From: Ruegeria atlantica
Lineage (GTDB): Bacteria > Pseudomonadota > Alphaproteobacteria > Rhodobacterales > Rhodobacteraceae
Assembly (NCBI RefSeq): GCF_013032455.1
Contig: NZ_WQCF01000006.1
Coordinates: forward strand, 1-64,000
Length of the DNA: 64,000 nt
Direction: 5' to 3'
Below the pieces are notes generated by a model that ran no database searches, was not told the origin of the DNA, and saw only the letters and a list, made by a program, of their open reading frames with translations. Positions 25,580-35,036 of the stretch are shown here, one piece after another; the stretch's first letter is position 1, and each line of letters opens with the position of its first letter. The translations under genes and the position numbers were made by a program.

Positions 25580-27217
25580 ATGTCAGATGAACACAAAATC
25601 GCCATCCGAGTCCGCGACGTCTCGATCACCTTCCCGACAGAGGATGGCCCCGTCACCGCGGTCAAGAATGTAAGCTTTGACATCCGCGAAAACGAGTTTT
25701 TCGGGATCGTCGGCGAAAGCGGTTCGGGCAAATCCACGGTTTGCCGTGCTATCACACGCCTGCTGCCCGACAGGGCCGAAGTGACCGGTGAAATCACGGT
25801 GCATGCGCAAAAGATGCTTGAGATGGATCTGGACCGGCTGCGTGACATCCGCGGAAACGGCATCTCGATGATCTTCCAGAACCCTTCGTCACATTTGAAC
25901 CCATTGATGACGATTGGCGATCAGATATCCGAGACCGCACGGTTTCACTATAAACGCAACAGGGAAGAACTGAATGAACTCGCGGTTTCAACCCTGAAAG
26001 ACGTTCGGTTTTCCAACCCTGAAGGACAGGTAAATGCCTATCCTCATCAACTTTCGGGTGGGATGAAGCAACGCGCCATGATTGGGGCGGCGCTGGCTTG
26101 TGACAGCAAGATCATCATCGCGGATGAACCGACAACGGCGCTGGATGTAACAGTGCAAGCCGAGATTCTGGATTTGCTAATCAAGCTCCGCCAGGAACGA
26201 GGACTGACCATCATCATCATCTCTCATGATCTTGGTGTGATTTCGCAACTATGCGACCGGATTGCCGTGATGAAGGATGGTGAACTGATCGAGCAAGGCC
26301 GGACGGAAGAGGTGATCCTTTCACCGAAAGAGGATTACACCCGAACCCTGATCGCATCGCGTCCTGAGGCAATTAGACTGCACAATTCCGCCTGGAAAGG
26401 TGAGCCTACCGAATCTGGGAACCCTGTTCTCGCGGTTAACCGTGCCTCAATCTACTTTGGCGGTCAGGGGCGGAATGCGGTGGTCAAAGCGGTAGAGGAC
26501 GTCAGTTTTGATGTTATGCGCGGGGATATCGTTGGTGTCGTCGGTGAAAGCGGATCCGGCAAAAGCACGATTGTGCGGGCCATGATTAATCTGAACACTT
26601 TGTCGTCCGGGGAAATTCTTTACGACGGTCGCGATGTTCGCAATTTCAAAGGCGCGGAAAGAGTGAATTTCCTGCGAAAGGTGCAAATGATCTTTCAGCA
26701 CCCGCAAGAGTCTCTGGACCCGCGATTTAGTATCGAACAATGCATCATGGAGCCGTTGAAGTTACACAAGATTGTTCCAAAGGATCGGATCGCGTCACGG
26801 GTGCGCGAACTGATGGAGATGGTTGAGCTATCGCCCGACCTGTTGACACGCCGCCCTAGAGATATTTCCGGTGGCCAAGCACAGCGCGTTTGCATCGCAC
26901 GTGCTCTGGCGATGGAACCCGAAGTAATTATTGCCGACGAAATCACCTCGGCGCTGGATGTAACCATTCAGGCGCAGATCTTGCGATTGCTAACGCGGCT
27001 GAAGGAACAGATGGGGCTTACGATAGTATTCGTGACCCATGATCTGGATGTGGTGCGTACCTTCTGCAATCGCGTCGTAGTCATGCAGATCGGGAAACTG
27101 ATCGAGACTGGTACACCGCAGCAGATTTTCGAGACTTCATCACATGATTATACCCGCCGCCTAGTGGCGGCGATCCCTCATTTACCCCAAGGACTCAGCC
27201 AGAGCGAGACAGCATGA
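25580..27217 (+). CDS. Fused double ATPase of peptide-type ABC importer (DppD-DppF)
   Basis: A 545-residue protein with two complete ABC domains. The first has Walker [10 protein letters not shown] near residue 43, signature LSGGMKQR and Walker [12 protein letters not shown]. The second has Walker [10 protein letters not shown] near residue 321, signature ISGGQAQR and Walker B IIADEITSALD. The second Walker B lacks the usual proline (DEI). DppD and DppF are thus joined in one chain, as in GsiA/YejF-like importers. The cysteine-rich C-terminal extension after domain 1 is reduced compared with separate DppD proteins. Four-base overlap with the amidase gene. Confidence 0.92.
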   Translation: MSDEHKIAIRVRDVSITFPTEDGPVTAVKNVSFDIRENEFFGIVGESGSGKSTVCRAITRLLPDRAEVTGEITVHAQKMLEMDLDRLRDIRGNGISMIFQNPSSHLNPLMTIGDQISETARFHYKRNREELNELAVSTLKDVRFSNPEGQVNAYPHQLSGGMKQRAMIGAALACDSKIIIADEPTTALDVTVQAEILDLLIKLRQERGLTIIIISHDLGVISQLCDRIAVMKDGELIEQGRTEEVILSPKEDYTRTLIASRPEAIRLHNSAWKGEPTESGNPVLAVNRASIYFGGQGRNAVVKAVEDVSFDVMRGDIVGVVGESGSGKSTIVRAMINLNTLSSGEILYDGRDVRNFKGAERVNFLRKVQMIFQHPQESLDPRFSIEQCIMEPLKLHKIVPKDRIASRVRELMEMVELSPDLLTRRPRDISGGQAQRVCIARALAMEPEVIIADEITSALDVTIQAQILRLLTRLKEQMGLTIVFVTHDLDVVRTFCNRVVVMQIGKLIETGTPQQIFETSSHDYTRRLVAAIPHLPQGLSQSETA

Positions 27218-28662
27218 ACTTCCAAGACTACGGATCGCAGGACGCGACGGGACTGGCGGAATTGATCCGCAAGAAACACATCAGCACAGATGAGTCCATT
27301 GAGGCTGCCCTTGAGGCTATCGAGCGCCTAAACCCCGAGCTTAATTGCGTTATCGAAACCGGTTTGACGCGTTCGGGCAGCAACAGCAGTGCGCCTTTTT
27401 ATGGCGTTCCGATGCTGATTAAAGACTTCCCCATGATCAAAGGTGTTCGGGCTGAAATCGGCAGTCGACTTGCTCAAGGATATATCGCCAAGGCAGACAG
27501 TAAATTCTGGCAGCGCATGGCTGATGCAGGTTTCGTGAATCTGGGCCGAACAACAACTTCGGAATGGGGCATTAACGCAATTACCGAAAGTAGGTTGGTT
27601 GGTGTCACACGCAACCCTTGGGATGTTTCCAGGTCCGTCGCAGGTTCATCAGGTGGTGCCGCTGCAGCAGTGGCATCGGGCATGGTGCCGATCGCGCACG
27701 CATCGGATGGGGGTGGGTCGATCCGTAACCCGTCGGCTTTTTGTGGAGTTGTCGGCCTAAAGCCATCGCGAGGGCGCGTGTCGAATGCGCCAGGTTTGGT
27801 TTCGGGACTAGGTGGTGTCGCTTACAACTTTGTCATGACCAAATCCGTACGAGACTGCGCGTCTTTGTTGGACGTCCTTAGCGGGTCTAACCCAGGTGAC
27901 TTTATTGAGGTAGCCGCGCCAGAAAATTCATTTGCATGTGCAATAAATGAGCCATCGCCGAAATCTCTGACTATTGGGATAGCCTGTGAAAGTTGGTCTC
28001 CTACACCTTTGTCCAGTTCAGTTGAAAAAGTTGTGCGACAGGTCGGCCGTTATTGCGAAGAATTGGGTCACTGCGTTGAGCCCATAGAGCCATTCTTTGA
28101 CTACTCTGCTTTTTACGAGGCGCAAAAGGTTCTTTGGGCGGTCAATGTGCGTACTCATATCAATGATGTGGCACGCGGCATGGGTAGGATACCTTCGCTG
28201 GAAAATTTGCAATCCACAAGTTGGGCGCTGTATCAAGCCGGTGCAGCCATTGATGGGGAAAGTTATGCGATTGCGCTAATAACTCTCGGTGCAACTGCGC
28301 GTAAGATCGCCTCAGCGTTTTCCAAATACGATCTGATATTGACGCCCACCGCGCTTCACCCACCAGAGCCGATTGGGACCGTTGATTTCGATTTGCCCAA
28401 TGCGTCTTTGGAAGATGTGTATCAACAGCTTGAACCCAAGGAAACATTCACGGCTCCGTTTAACATTAGCGGGCATCCTGCAATATCGCTGCCGCTTGGG
28501 TTAAGCCCAGATGGGACACCTATCGGAGTTCAGTTCGCGGCTGCATTTGGGCAAGAGGCATTGCTGTTGAAACTGTCCCGAATTTTCGAAGAAAGCGCGT
28601 TGTGGCTAAGGCAAAGACCAAGTGTACATTGCTGTAATCTTTCTAGTAAACAACCTGTATGA
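27214..28662 (+). CDS. Amidase-signature-family hydrolase
   Basis: A 482-residue amidase with the full Ser-cisSer-Lys triad: Lys70 in MLIKDF, Ser145 in AGSSGG and nucleophile Ser169 in DGGGSIRNPS, inside the GSSGGAAAAVASG signature. No signal peptide is visible, so it should act in the cytoplasm on an imported amide. Relatives include GatA-like aminoacyl amidases, 6-aminohexanoate cyclic dimer hydrolases and others, so the substrate cannot be fixed. Its four-base overlaps with the ATPase gene before it and the regulator after it tie hydrolysis to uptake. Confidence 0.9.
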   Translation: MNFQDYGSQDATGLAELIRKKHISTDESIEAALEAIERLNPELNCVIETGLTRSGSNSSAPFYGVPMLIKDFPMIKGVRAEIGSRLAQGYIAKADSKFWQRMADAGFVNLGRTTTSEWGINAITESRLVGVTRNPWDVSRSVAGSSGGAAAAVASGMVPIAHASDGGGSIRNPSAFCGVVGLKPSRGRVSNAPGLVSGLGGVAYNFVMTKSVRDCASLLDVLSGSNPGDFIEVAAPENSFACAINEPSPKSLTIGIACESWSPTPLSSSVEKVVRQVGRYCEELGHCVEPIEPFFDYSAFYEAQKVLWAVNVRTHINDVARGMGRIPSLENLQSTSWALYQAGAAIDGESYAIALITLGATARKIASAFSKYDLILTPTALHPPEPIGTVDFDLPNASLEDVYQQLEPKETFTAPFNISGHPAISLPLGLSPDGTPIGVQFAAAFGQEALLLKLSRIFEESALWLRQRPSVHCCNLSSKQPV

Positions 28663-29513
28663 CAGATGAACTGACGCAGAAGATAAAGAACGGTTATTCC
28701 GGCTTTACCAAGTCGGAAAAAATAGTTGCCGCATACTTTTTGGAGAACCTGCGCAGTCTGCCCTTTGAAAATTTGGGCAGCATAGCAGCCAGATGCGATG
28801 TCAGCGACATGACGGTTTCGCGTTTCATTCGCTCTCTTGGGTTTAAAAACATCAATGAGTTGAAGGCTGATCTAAGAGCCAGCGCAACCACTGCCAAAGA
28901 CGAACTGGACGATATCAGCAAACGTAGGGTCGCGTATTTTAAAGATGAAAGTGGGTTGCGGACCAGTTTGGAAAAAGAGCTGAATAGCCTTTGCGATGTA
29001 TATGCGCTGTGTGAACTGGATATCTGGCCCGAGATCGTCACGCTTCTGTCTCATAGAACAAACGTGTTGATCGTCGGGTTTCAAGCGGCAGCTGGTGTCG
29101 CACTCGATTTTTCGACAGCGCTAAAATACATCCGGCCTGGCACACGGTATCTGGATGATTGTAGCGGGGTATTCTTTGACCTGTTCGAGCAGGACCCGCG
29201 GCAGAGCTGCCTGGTCGTCGTTGACACAGCCCGATACTCGACCCTCGGACGAAAACTGATCAAGCGCGCGTCGTTAGCTGGGTTTCCGGTCGTGTTTATC
29301 TCTGACAAGTATGAGTCTTGGGGATTGGAACACACTCGTTACATTCTGCGCGCTTCTAGCGATGCCAGTACGTATTGGGATTCTCGGGTGGCGATTTCAG
29401 CAATCACAAATTTGCTGCAGCATTATGTGGCCAATGAACTTGGCACATTGCCAGAAAGTAGGGTTTCATTGTCCGCTGAATTGAGTGCCGACTTTGGGAC
29501 GTTCTCCGATTGA
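28659..29513 (+). CDS. RpiR-family transcriptional regulator
   Basis: A 284-residue regulator. An N-terminal HTH_6 domain (GFTKSEKIVAAYFLEN, then SIAARCDVSDMTVSRFIRSLGF) spans about residues 10-75. A SIS phosphosugar-type domain follows at about 115-245, with VLIVGFQAAAGVALDF and VVVDTARYS. It is the last gene of the importer/amidase operon and overlaps the amidase by four bases, so autoregulation of this operon is likely. RpiR proteins in soil and marine alphaproteobacteria control both sugar and amino-compound uptake, so the effector is open. Confidence 0.88.
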   Translation: MTDELTQKIKNGYSGFTKSEKIVAAYFLENLRSLPFENLGSIAARCDVSDMTVSRFIRSLGFKNINELKADLRASATTAKDELDDISKRRVAYFKDESGLRTSLEKELNSLCDVYALCELDIWPEIVTLLSHRTNVLIVGFQAAAGVALDFSTALKYIRPGTRYLDDCSGVFFDLFEQDPRQSCLVVVDTARYSTLGRKLIKRASLAGFPVVFISDKYESWGLEHTRYILRASSDASTYWDSRVAISAITNLLQHYVANELGTLPESRVSLSAELSADFGTFSD

Positions 29514-29666
29514 ACCTGACAGTGCTTCAAACCAGAAGCTTCGTGCCAGAATTGATAAGAACGATTGGTTCTATGTTTGCCTTGTATCTGTATTACGGTG
29601 GAAGACGGGATTGCAGACTTTGACCGTTCACAGTTTTGCAAGGCCGAAAACCTTTTTTTGGCCAGT

Positions 29667-30953
29667 TCAAAAGAACGGTGGGTGGCGGCGCATTACCCAT
29701 ACTGTTGCCGCCAGGATGCAGATGTGCATTGCGACCAATGTTGTTCCTGCAGCTAGTAATCCAAACGTACCCAACAAAAGACCAGTGGCGACCGTACTCG
29801 CTATCCCCGAGACAGCGACCCAAGCCGCAAGGAGGGAATGACGGTTTGTGGATACATATGGTGTTTGCAGCGTAAACCACACAATTTCGACGGCAATTGC
29901 GGTTGTCATCAGATAATGAAGAGTGTTCCAGCCGGTTACGGCTTCATGTGTCCACCAAGCCAGAAAATCTGGGCCAAGTGTGACCATGCAGACCCAGTAA
30001 AGGACTGATCCTACAACTCCCGACCACACCATCAACCGATAAATTCTTGCTCCTGTATCCAAATCTCGTTCGCCGCTAAGGCGCGCGAAGATCGGTTCGA
30101 GGGCATAGATGAAGATTGCCGCGAACATCCGGCCAATCCGCGTCAGAGTCCTGATTGCTGAAATTACCGTTACCTTGTCGGGTCCGAGCTGACTCGACAC
30201 CAGTATGTTGACCCCTTGTATCGTAACAAGATTAGTAAAAGTGTAGAGCATGTACGAGAAGGATGGCGCCAACATGCTGCGGATTTGGGTCACCGAAACC
30301 AAGCTGAAATTTGGGCGGGTCCAGGGATGCCGGACCCAGAGAATGATTGCGGCAGTAGAAAACAAGGCAAGCTGAATGGCGACAATCGTAGTTGCCACGG
30401 CCAGATAACCGCCTCCGTTCAGGCCCCAAATGCCAAGCGAAAGCGCCACCCCAAGTTGGTAACTCGCATTGGTGACGACCATCAGCCAGTAAAGTCCGTT
30501 TGCTCTTAGTCCGGCGCCAACAGCTCCGAACAGGATTGAACCGGCAGCCACCATCGAAAGAAGGAAAAAAGCCAAGGGCACTTGATCAGAAAACCGAGAA
30601 ATATTGAGAATATCGGCAATCGGCAGAAAGCTGGCAAATGCGCCGATGGCGAGCAATGCGAACCCCACGGCGATCAGCATCGCCCAAGTAGAGGCATTGA
30701 TGATTTGGGCGCGTTCAGTATTCTTTGCGGCGGTTTGTAGCGTCATTTCATTTGCAGCGATCTGCGCTAGCCCCAAATCAGCGAGCGAGAAGATGGTGCG
30801 CAGTGAGTCAATCGCCAGCCAGCCGCCGTAAACCTCTAAACCCCAAGTTGAAATCATTATTGGTATAAGCAGCAACTGTGTGCCTATTGTGACCCCGCGG
30901 GCGTAGGTTTGTGCGCCACTGTTGGTAATGAATTCCCTTAGGATTTTTTGCAT
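29667..30953 (-). CDS. Polysaccharide flippase (Wzx/MOP family)
   Basis: A hydrophobic protein of about 428 residues with roughly 12-14 membrane helices and few long loops. The pattern matches Wzx/RfbX-like flippases: TIGTQLLLIPIMISTWGLEVYGGWLAIDS, then paired helices throughout. The frame is open to 31046, but ATG 30953 (MQKILREF) removes a non-membrane leader and begins after the preceding terminator. It should move lipid-linked repeat units across the inner membrane for the adjacent polysaccharide genes. It converges on the RpiR gene across 153 bases with no strong hairpin. Confidence 0.82.
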   Translation of the reverse strand: MQKILREFITNSGAQTYARGVTIGTQLLLIPIMISTWGLEVYGGWLAIDSLRTIFSLADLGLAQIAANEMTLQTAAKNTERAQIINASTWAMLIAVGFALLAIGAFASFLPIADILNISRFSDQVPLAFFLLSMVAAGSILFGAVGAGLRANGLYWLMVVTNASYQLGVALSLGIWGLNGGGYLAVATTIVAIQLALFSTAAIILWVRHPWTRPNFSLVSVTQIRSMLAPSFSYMLYTFTNLVTIQGVNILVSSQLGPDKVTVISAIRTLTRIGRMFAAIFIYALEPIFARLSGERDLDTGARIYRLMVWSGVVGSVLYWVCMVTLGPDFLAWWTHEAVTGWNTLHYLMTTAIAVEIVWFTLQTPYVSTNRHSLLAAWVAVSGIASTVATGLLLGTFGLLAAGTTLVAMHICILAATVWVMRRHPPFF

Positions 30954-31037
30954 GAGTGCGTATAATTTTTTTGTTTTATTCCGAATACCTGTGGAATTAC
31001 ATTTTGCAGGTAAGAGAACCAGTCCAAAAATAGTGTA

Positions 31038-31056
31038 CCCGGCCAAGAGGGCCGGG
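31038..31056 (-). terminator. Terminator-like hairpin after SGNH gene
   Basis: CCCGGCC (31038-31044) pairs with GGCCGGG (31050-31056) around a 5-base loop. On the minus strand it lies about 75 bases after the SGNH hydrolase stop and is followed by TACACTATTTTT. On the plus strand it is followed by CTTTTCTTT, so it could work in both directions. Confidence 0.5.
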
Positions 31057-31130
31057 CTTTTCTTTGCCGGATATAGAGATGGCTCAACCTTTTGGCGATC
31101 TTCAAGGGATATTCCATCTGACGTCAGAGG

Positions 31131-32951
31131 TTACGTCAGGCTTTTGAACTTCGCCGCAAAAATGGACATGACTGATTTCAGCTCGGCGTTCGATAACTCA
31201 TCGAAAACGGCAAAGGCTGAAATTTCGCCGGGAAAGGGGTCTGTTCCCGTAGAACTGCCAAACAAGCAAAACATCTCGGTTGTGTTCGACGGGGTTATAG
31301 ATGGATTGTCCACTGATATGCGTGCCTGTTTGACCCCATTCACAAACACTTCGCCATCATCATAGGTGCCGTTCGCGGGTCTGCGCCAGGCGACCACTGC
31401 GTTTTTGTCGTCGCCTAGGATGGCAAAGCGGCCATCGCCGTCGTTGTGGGCCCAGGCTATCCCACCTGTCCCGGTGGTTCCGGACAGGGTTCCGGCTGTT
31501 CCGTCACCGATATGCCAAACCCGCTCAACTTCGGCGCTGGCGACGCCAGTATTGATGGCCGCAACGACAGTAAGACCTGGATTTTCGGCCAGGCCAAATC
31601 GGGTTGCAATTTGCAAAAGCGTGTTTCCCTTGTTTGCGACACGCCCTTTGGTACGGGAAACGGGCGCCGCGACAGGTACAGCGTGTGTGTCTGCAAGACG
31701 AGGCGCAAGGTACTCGGCAAGAGCCCTGTGTCCGGCATCGTCAGGATGAATAGAATCCGTCTTCGTATATGCGACGCCTTCCATGTCGACAAATGCAAAG
31801 CCAGGGCGCGACTGCGCGGCAGATCTGATATCGTCGCGGGTGCTCAGCCATGTTGCCGGGGGCGGGTTGGGTGCATAATGATCCCATGGCCCGACGACCC
31901 ACACCGGCCCAGTGTATACGGTACGCAGAGCGTCGAATGTCGCATTCACCGCAGCTTGCACCCCGCTTTGACCGACATCGTTTAACCCCAACGCAATGAC
32001 GACTTCGTCGGGTGCGCCAGAAATTCCAGAAATGCGGTTATAGTCATCCATTATCCTGCCCACGAGCGGTGCCTGTTCGCCGGATTGATCGTCGACATAG
32101 CCAGTGCCACCGCTTCCGCTTGCCACTGTGGAAAACTCTTCCAGCGGGCGAAGCTGGTTGACCCACCCGTCCCATTGTGCGGCGACACCAGACGCGGTTG
32201 TAAAACTGTCTCCGAAAACAATGGTTTTCCAACGGGCAGGGCTTGCAGTCACAACGGCTCCTGGCAACGTTTTGAAGCCGAACCAACGCACATCGCCATA
32301 GCCTTCAACGACCACTCGATTGGCTTTCAGAGGCAGTTTGAAAGACCACCAGCGCCGCCCCGGACCTATATTCGATTGGTTGAGAGGGTGATGTCTGACG
32401 CCGTTGATTGTGACGCGGTAGCGGCCAAGCAGGCTGTCACTTCCGTCGATGCGGATTGCAAAGTCTCGATCAACTACGAATGAGGCTTGCCAGGAAACCC
32501 CATGCCCGCCCGAGGCCGGGATGTTTCCGCTGCTCTGTGTTGCCGAAGGAAACTGCCGGCCCAAAAGACCGAAGTAATCTGAGTCATGGTGCCAGCCGCC
32601 CCGTAAATCGGCGTCCTCAAACCCGTCCTGTATCAGATGGCTTTGTGTGATCCCATCGAATGGAGCGGATGGCGCAGATGATGTCCCAACAGAAATCGCA
32701 TTGGGGTAGCCGGTCAGAAAGCGTCCGCGGCTAGTTTCGCTGACTGCTGACAAATGATTGCCGTTTGCGGATTTATCCTTCACCAAGCCCACGTTCTGTC
32801 CAGAGGTTGTTACGGGGACAAATCCAGCCAAATCCTGCGAAAGCGCCGAGGTATCTGTCAGGTCGAAAAGGACCAGCGGTTTAAACGCATTGAGGCTCAA
32901 TTTTTCTTTGCGAATTGCCAGCGATGTGATGGAAATGTCAGAACCAATCAT
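31131..32951 (-). CDS. SGNH/GDSL hydrolase with flanking lectin-like domains
   Basis: A 606-residue protein. The central SGNH esterase has block I FGDSF (Ser249), block III GLND (Asn324) and the DxxH pair Asp399/His402. Before it (about 25-230) is a region with DKSANGNH wording typical of LamG/concanavalin-A-like modules. A second such module seems to close the protein (about 500-606: VVAWRRPANGTYDDGEVFVNG). No signal peptide is visible. It probably removes or transfers acyl groups on the surface polysaccharide, since it lies between glycosyltransferase and flippase genes. Similar modular proteins also occur as phage tail components. Confidence 0.82.
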   Translation of the reverse strand: MIGSDISITSLAIRKEKLSLNAFKPLVLFDLTDTSALSQDLAGFVPVTTSGQNVGLVKDKSANGNHLSAVSETSRGRFLTGYPNAISVGTSSAPSAPFDGITQSHLIQDGFEDADLRGGWHHDSDYFGLLGRQFPSATQSSGNIPASGGHGVSWQASFVVDRDFAIRIDGSDSLLGRYRVTINGVRHHPLNQSNIGPGRRWWSFKLPLKANRVVVEGYGDVRWFGFKTLPGAVVTASPARWKTIVFGDSFTTASGVAAQWDGWVNQLRPLEEFSTVASGSGGTGYVDDQSGEQAPLVGRIMDDYNRISGISGAPDEVVIALGLNDVGQSGVQAAVNATFDALRTVYTGPVWVVGPWDHYAPNPPPATWLSTRDDIRSAAQSRPGFAFVDMEGVAYTKTDSIHPDDAGHRALAEYLAPRLADTHAVPVAAPVSRTKGRVANKGNTLLQIATRFGLAENPGLTVVAAINTGVASAEVERVWHIGDGTAGTLSGTTGTGGIAWAHNDGDGRFAILGDDKNAVVAWRRPANGTYDDGEVFVNGVKQARISVDNPSITPSNTTEMFCLFGSSTGTDPFPGEISAFAVFDELSNAELKSVMSIFAAKFKSLT

Positions 32952-33288
32952 ATCAGATCACCGACCCATCACGCCCGTGCGGGCTTGGCTCTAGCGTTAC
33001 AATTTCGGACATTTCGGCCCGGACAAAAGGAATGGGTTGGGGCATCTCCATGGAACTCCAAATTGTTGAAAACTAAGGGGAAGTTACAGGTCACCCCCGA
33101 GCCTTTTCGAAGCAAGCCTAGACGTTTAGGGGTTCCCTGAAACAACCGTACCGTGCTGCCCCAAGACGTATCCTTCCCGTCCTGAAGGCTTTGATTTCGT
33201 CGGCCACAAACATTCCGTGGAGTTGTTTATTTTCGTTTAGCCATCAGTTCGGTGATATGTGCACAATGCCGATCACGCTGCGATTGGT
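32952..33288. other. Intergenic region of 337 bases inside the polysaccharide cluster
   Basis: No gene is recognised. A short inverted repeat, GCCCG (32973-32977) and CGGGC (32980-32984), lies 22 bases upstream of the SGNH gene start. The region separates the tightly coupled glycosyltransferase genes from the SGNH and flippase genes, so a separate promoter for the latter is likely, though I cannot point to clear -35/-10 boxes. Confidence 0.5.
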
Positions 33289-33876
33289 TTACTTGTCTGC
33301 CAAAACAGACCGATCAAATCTGCTCCGAGCACGAATATAACGCGCCGGGTTGCCCGCATATACTTTCCACGGGTCCAGGGACTTCATTGTGACTCCGCGG
33401 GCGCCGATAACGGCACCTTCGCCTATTTCAACACCGGGCCCTACAAAAGCACCCGCCGCGACCCAAGCCTGTCTGCCAATATGGATTGGTTGTGTGCAAA
33501 GCTGATCGTGCACATCATCGATGTCATGGCTTCCGCCGCAAAGTTCCGCATCCTGAGAGATGGTCGCAAATTCTTCGATCACGATCTTGTCCAAGCAGTA
33601 GCAGTTCGACCGTGGCCCCAAGACTGCGTATCTTTCCATCGTCAGGTTTGGCGGGTACCAAACATTGGCGGACCCATAAACACGAGCGCTTGAATGGATC
33701 TTGGCCCCAAATAGCCGCAAAGACCAAACCCTCCAGAAATGCAATGGCGGCGGCGTCCAGCGGCATAGCAATAGCCACCAAATCCCCCAGAACAACCTCA
33801 GCACGCGGTGAGAGGTTTTGAAACTGGCCCCACCTGTTACGGGTGATGAGTGTTGGGCGTTCAGCGGTTCGGTCAT
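33289..33876 (-). CDS. WcaF-like hexapeptide acetyltransferase
   Basis: A 195-residue left-handed beta-helix acetyltransferase of the colanic-acid WcaF type. An N-terminal hydrophobic segment (RLFWGIWWLLLCRW) is followed by RLFGAKIHSSARVYGSANVWYPPNLTM and repeats such as IGRQAWVAAGAFVGPGVEIGEGAVIGA. The closing AGNPARYIRAR is typical of this family. It should O-acetylate a sugar of the exopolysaccharide using acetyl-CoA. It starts within the last four bases of the upstream glycosyltransferase gene. Confidence 0.88.
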   Translation of the reverse strand: MTEPLNAQHSSPVTGGASFKTSHRVLRLFWGIWWLLLCRWTPPPLHFWRVWSLRLFGAKIHSSARVYGSANVWYPPNLTMERYAVLGPRSNCYCLDKIVIEEFATISQDAELCGGSHDIDDVHDQLCTQPIHIGRQAWVAAGAFVGPGVEIGEGAVIGARGVTMKSLDPWKVYAGNPARYIRARSRFDRSVLADK

Positions 33877-35036
33877 CGCAAAGTGTCTTTGGCCTCCTGC
33901 AATACCGCCATCAAATCCTGGGCTGCTGCGCGGATGGTAAAGCGCTTCTCATACCCTGCACGGGCGGCGCGGCGCATCTCGGCCAATTTATCTTCAGTCA
34001 GTGCGAGAAATGTCGCAATAGCCTGACCCGCGCTTGCACTCGTATCGTCGCAGATTATGGCTGCCCCGGTTTTCGAAAGCTCAATGTGAATATTCGTGCG
34101 TCTGGTTGCAATGACCGGTGTGCCAGCGGCCAGAGCTTCTGCCAGAACCACGCCGAAATTCTCTTGATGTGTGATCAGGGTGAATGCTTCGGCCCCTTCG
34201 AAGGCGGCCCATTTTTCTTCTCCGGCCAAGGGTCCTACGAAGTGTACGCGTCCTGTAAGGCCAGCTGTCTGTGCCAATCTGCGTAGTTCGGGGATCATGT
34301 CGTCAGGGTCCGGTCCGGCGATGACCAAGTGCAAACCGAAGTCCGCTGCAGCCGAGCGACGGAATGCCTCGATCAACACGTCCACGCCTTTCTTTGGGTG
34401 TATTCTGCTTAGAAACAGAAAGTAGCGCTGATCTGCCGTTAGTTTCAGTTTTGCCTGAAATGAAGCAATTCGTGCCGAAGGATCAGATTTAGGAGGGGTG
34501 CTTGCACCATAGGCCACGACCGCTTCGCGATATTTCGGCCCGATGAACCCGCCACGCGCAGCCTCTGCCTCTTGCTGCGCGGTGAAAAGCACGCGATGAG
34601 CATGTTGCAGCACGGGGCCTTGTGTGCCCCAGAATGCTTGTTTGATCCAGTGCTTGAAAGGTTTGATTTGCCGAAAATACGGGTCAAGCATCCCATGCGT
34701 GTAAAGGACGTACGGCAATCCCGACCGGCGGCAGCCTCGCCCCCCGCCAACCGAAGCCCAGTGCCAGACGCCATGAACTACGGCAGCGTCGAACCGATGC
34801 GCGTTGTCCGATATCCACTGACCCAGTCTTGAGGTGTACCCGACCGAACCGCGGCCGGGGCCGACGCCTGTTGCGGGAACCGGGTTCTGTGCCAACCACT
34901 GTGAATTCGGAGGGTCCAGCGTTACGACCTCATTCTCCCATCCGCTGCGGGCCATTTCCTCGGAAATGGCGTTCATGCTGTGAAGGGGCCCACCGTATGC
35001 CGGATCGACTGTTGGAATTATACGTAAAACTCTCAT
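33873..35036 (-). CDS. Glycosyltransferase, GT4 type
   Basis: A 387-residue retaining GT-B glycosyltransferase. The N-terminal domain opens with RIIPTVDPAYGGPLHSMNAI. The C-terminal domain carries FLSRIHPKKGVDVLIEAFRR and the donor-binding EX7E motif in HQENFGVVLAEALAAGTPVIA. It likely adds one sugar of the repeat unit from an NDP-sugar. Four-base overlaps on both sides show it is translated together with its neighbours. Confidence 0.9.
   Translation of the reverse strand: MRVLRIIPTVDPAYGGPLHSMNAISEEMARSGWENEVVTLDPPNSQWLAQNPVPATGVGPGRGSVGYTSRLGQWISDNAHRFDAAVVHGVWHWASVGGGRGCRRSGLPYVLYTHGMLDPYFRQIKPFKHWIKQAFWGTQGPVLQHAHRVLFTAQQEAEAARGGFIGPKYREAVVAYGASTPPKSDPSARIASFQAKLKLTADQRYFLFLSRIHPKKGVDVLIEAFRRSAAADFGLHLVIAGPDPDDMIPELRRLAQTAGLTGRVHFVGPLAGEEKWAAFEGAEAFTLITHQENFGVVLAEALAAGTPVIATRRTNIHIELSKTGAAIICDDTSASAGQAIATFLALTEDKLAEMRRAARAGYEKRFTIRAAAQDLMAVLQEAKDTLR

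Noticed and set aside
29620..29670. T-rich GGCC...GGCC element between RpiR and flippase genes as a terminator
   Set aside because: The possible stem needs several weak pairs and a poor loop; support is too thin to call.
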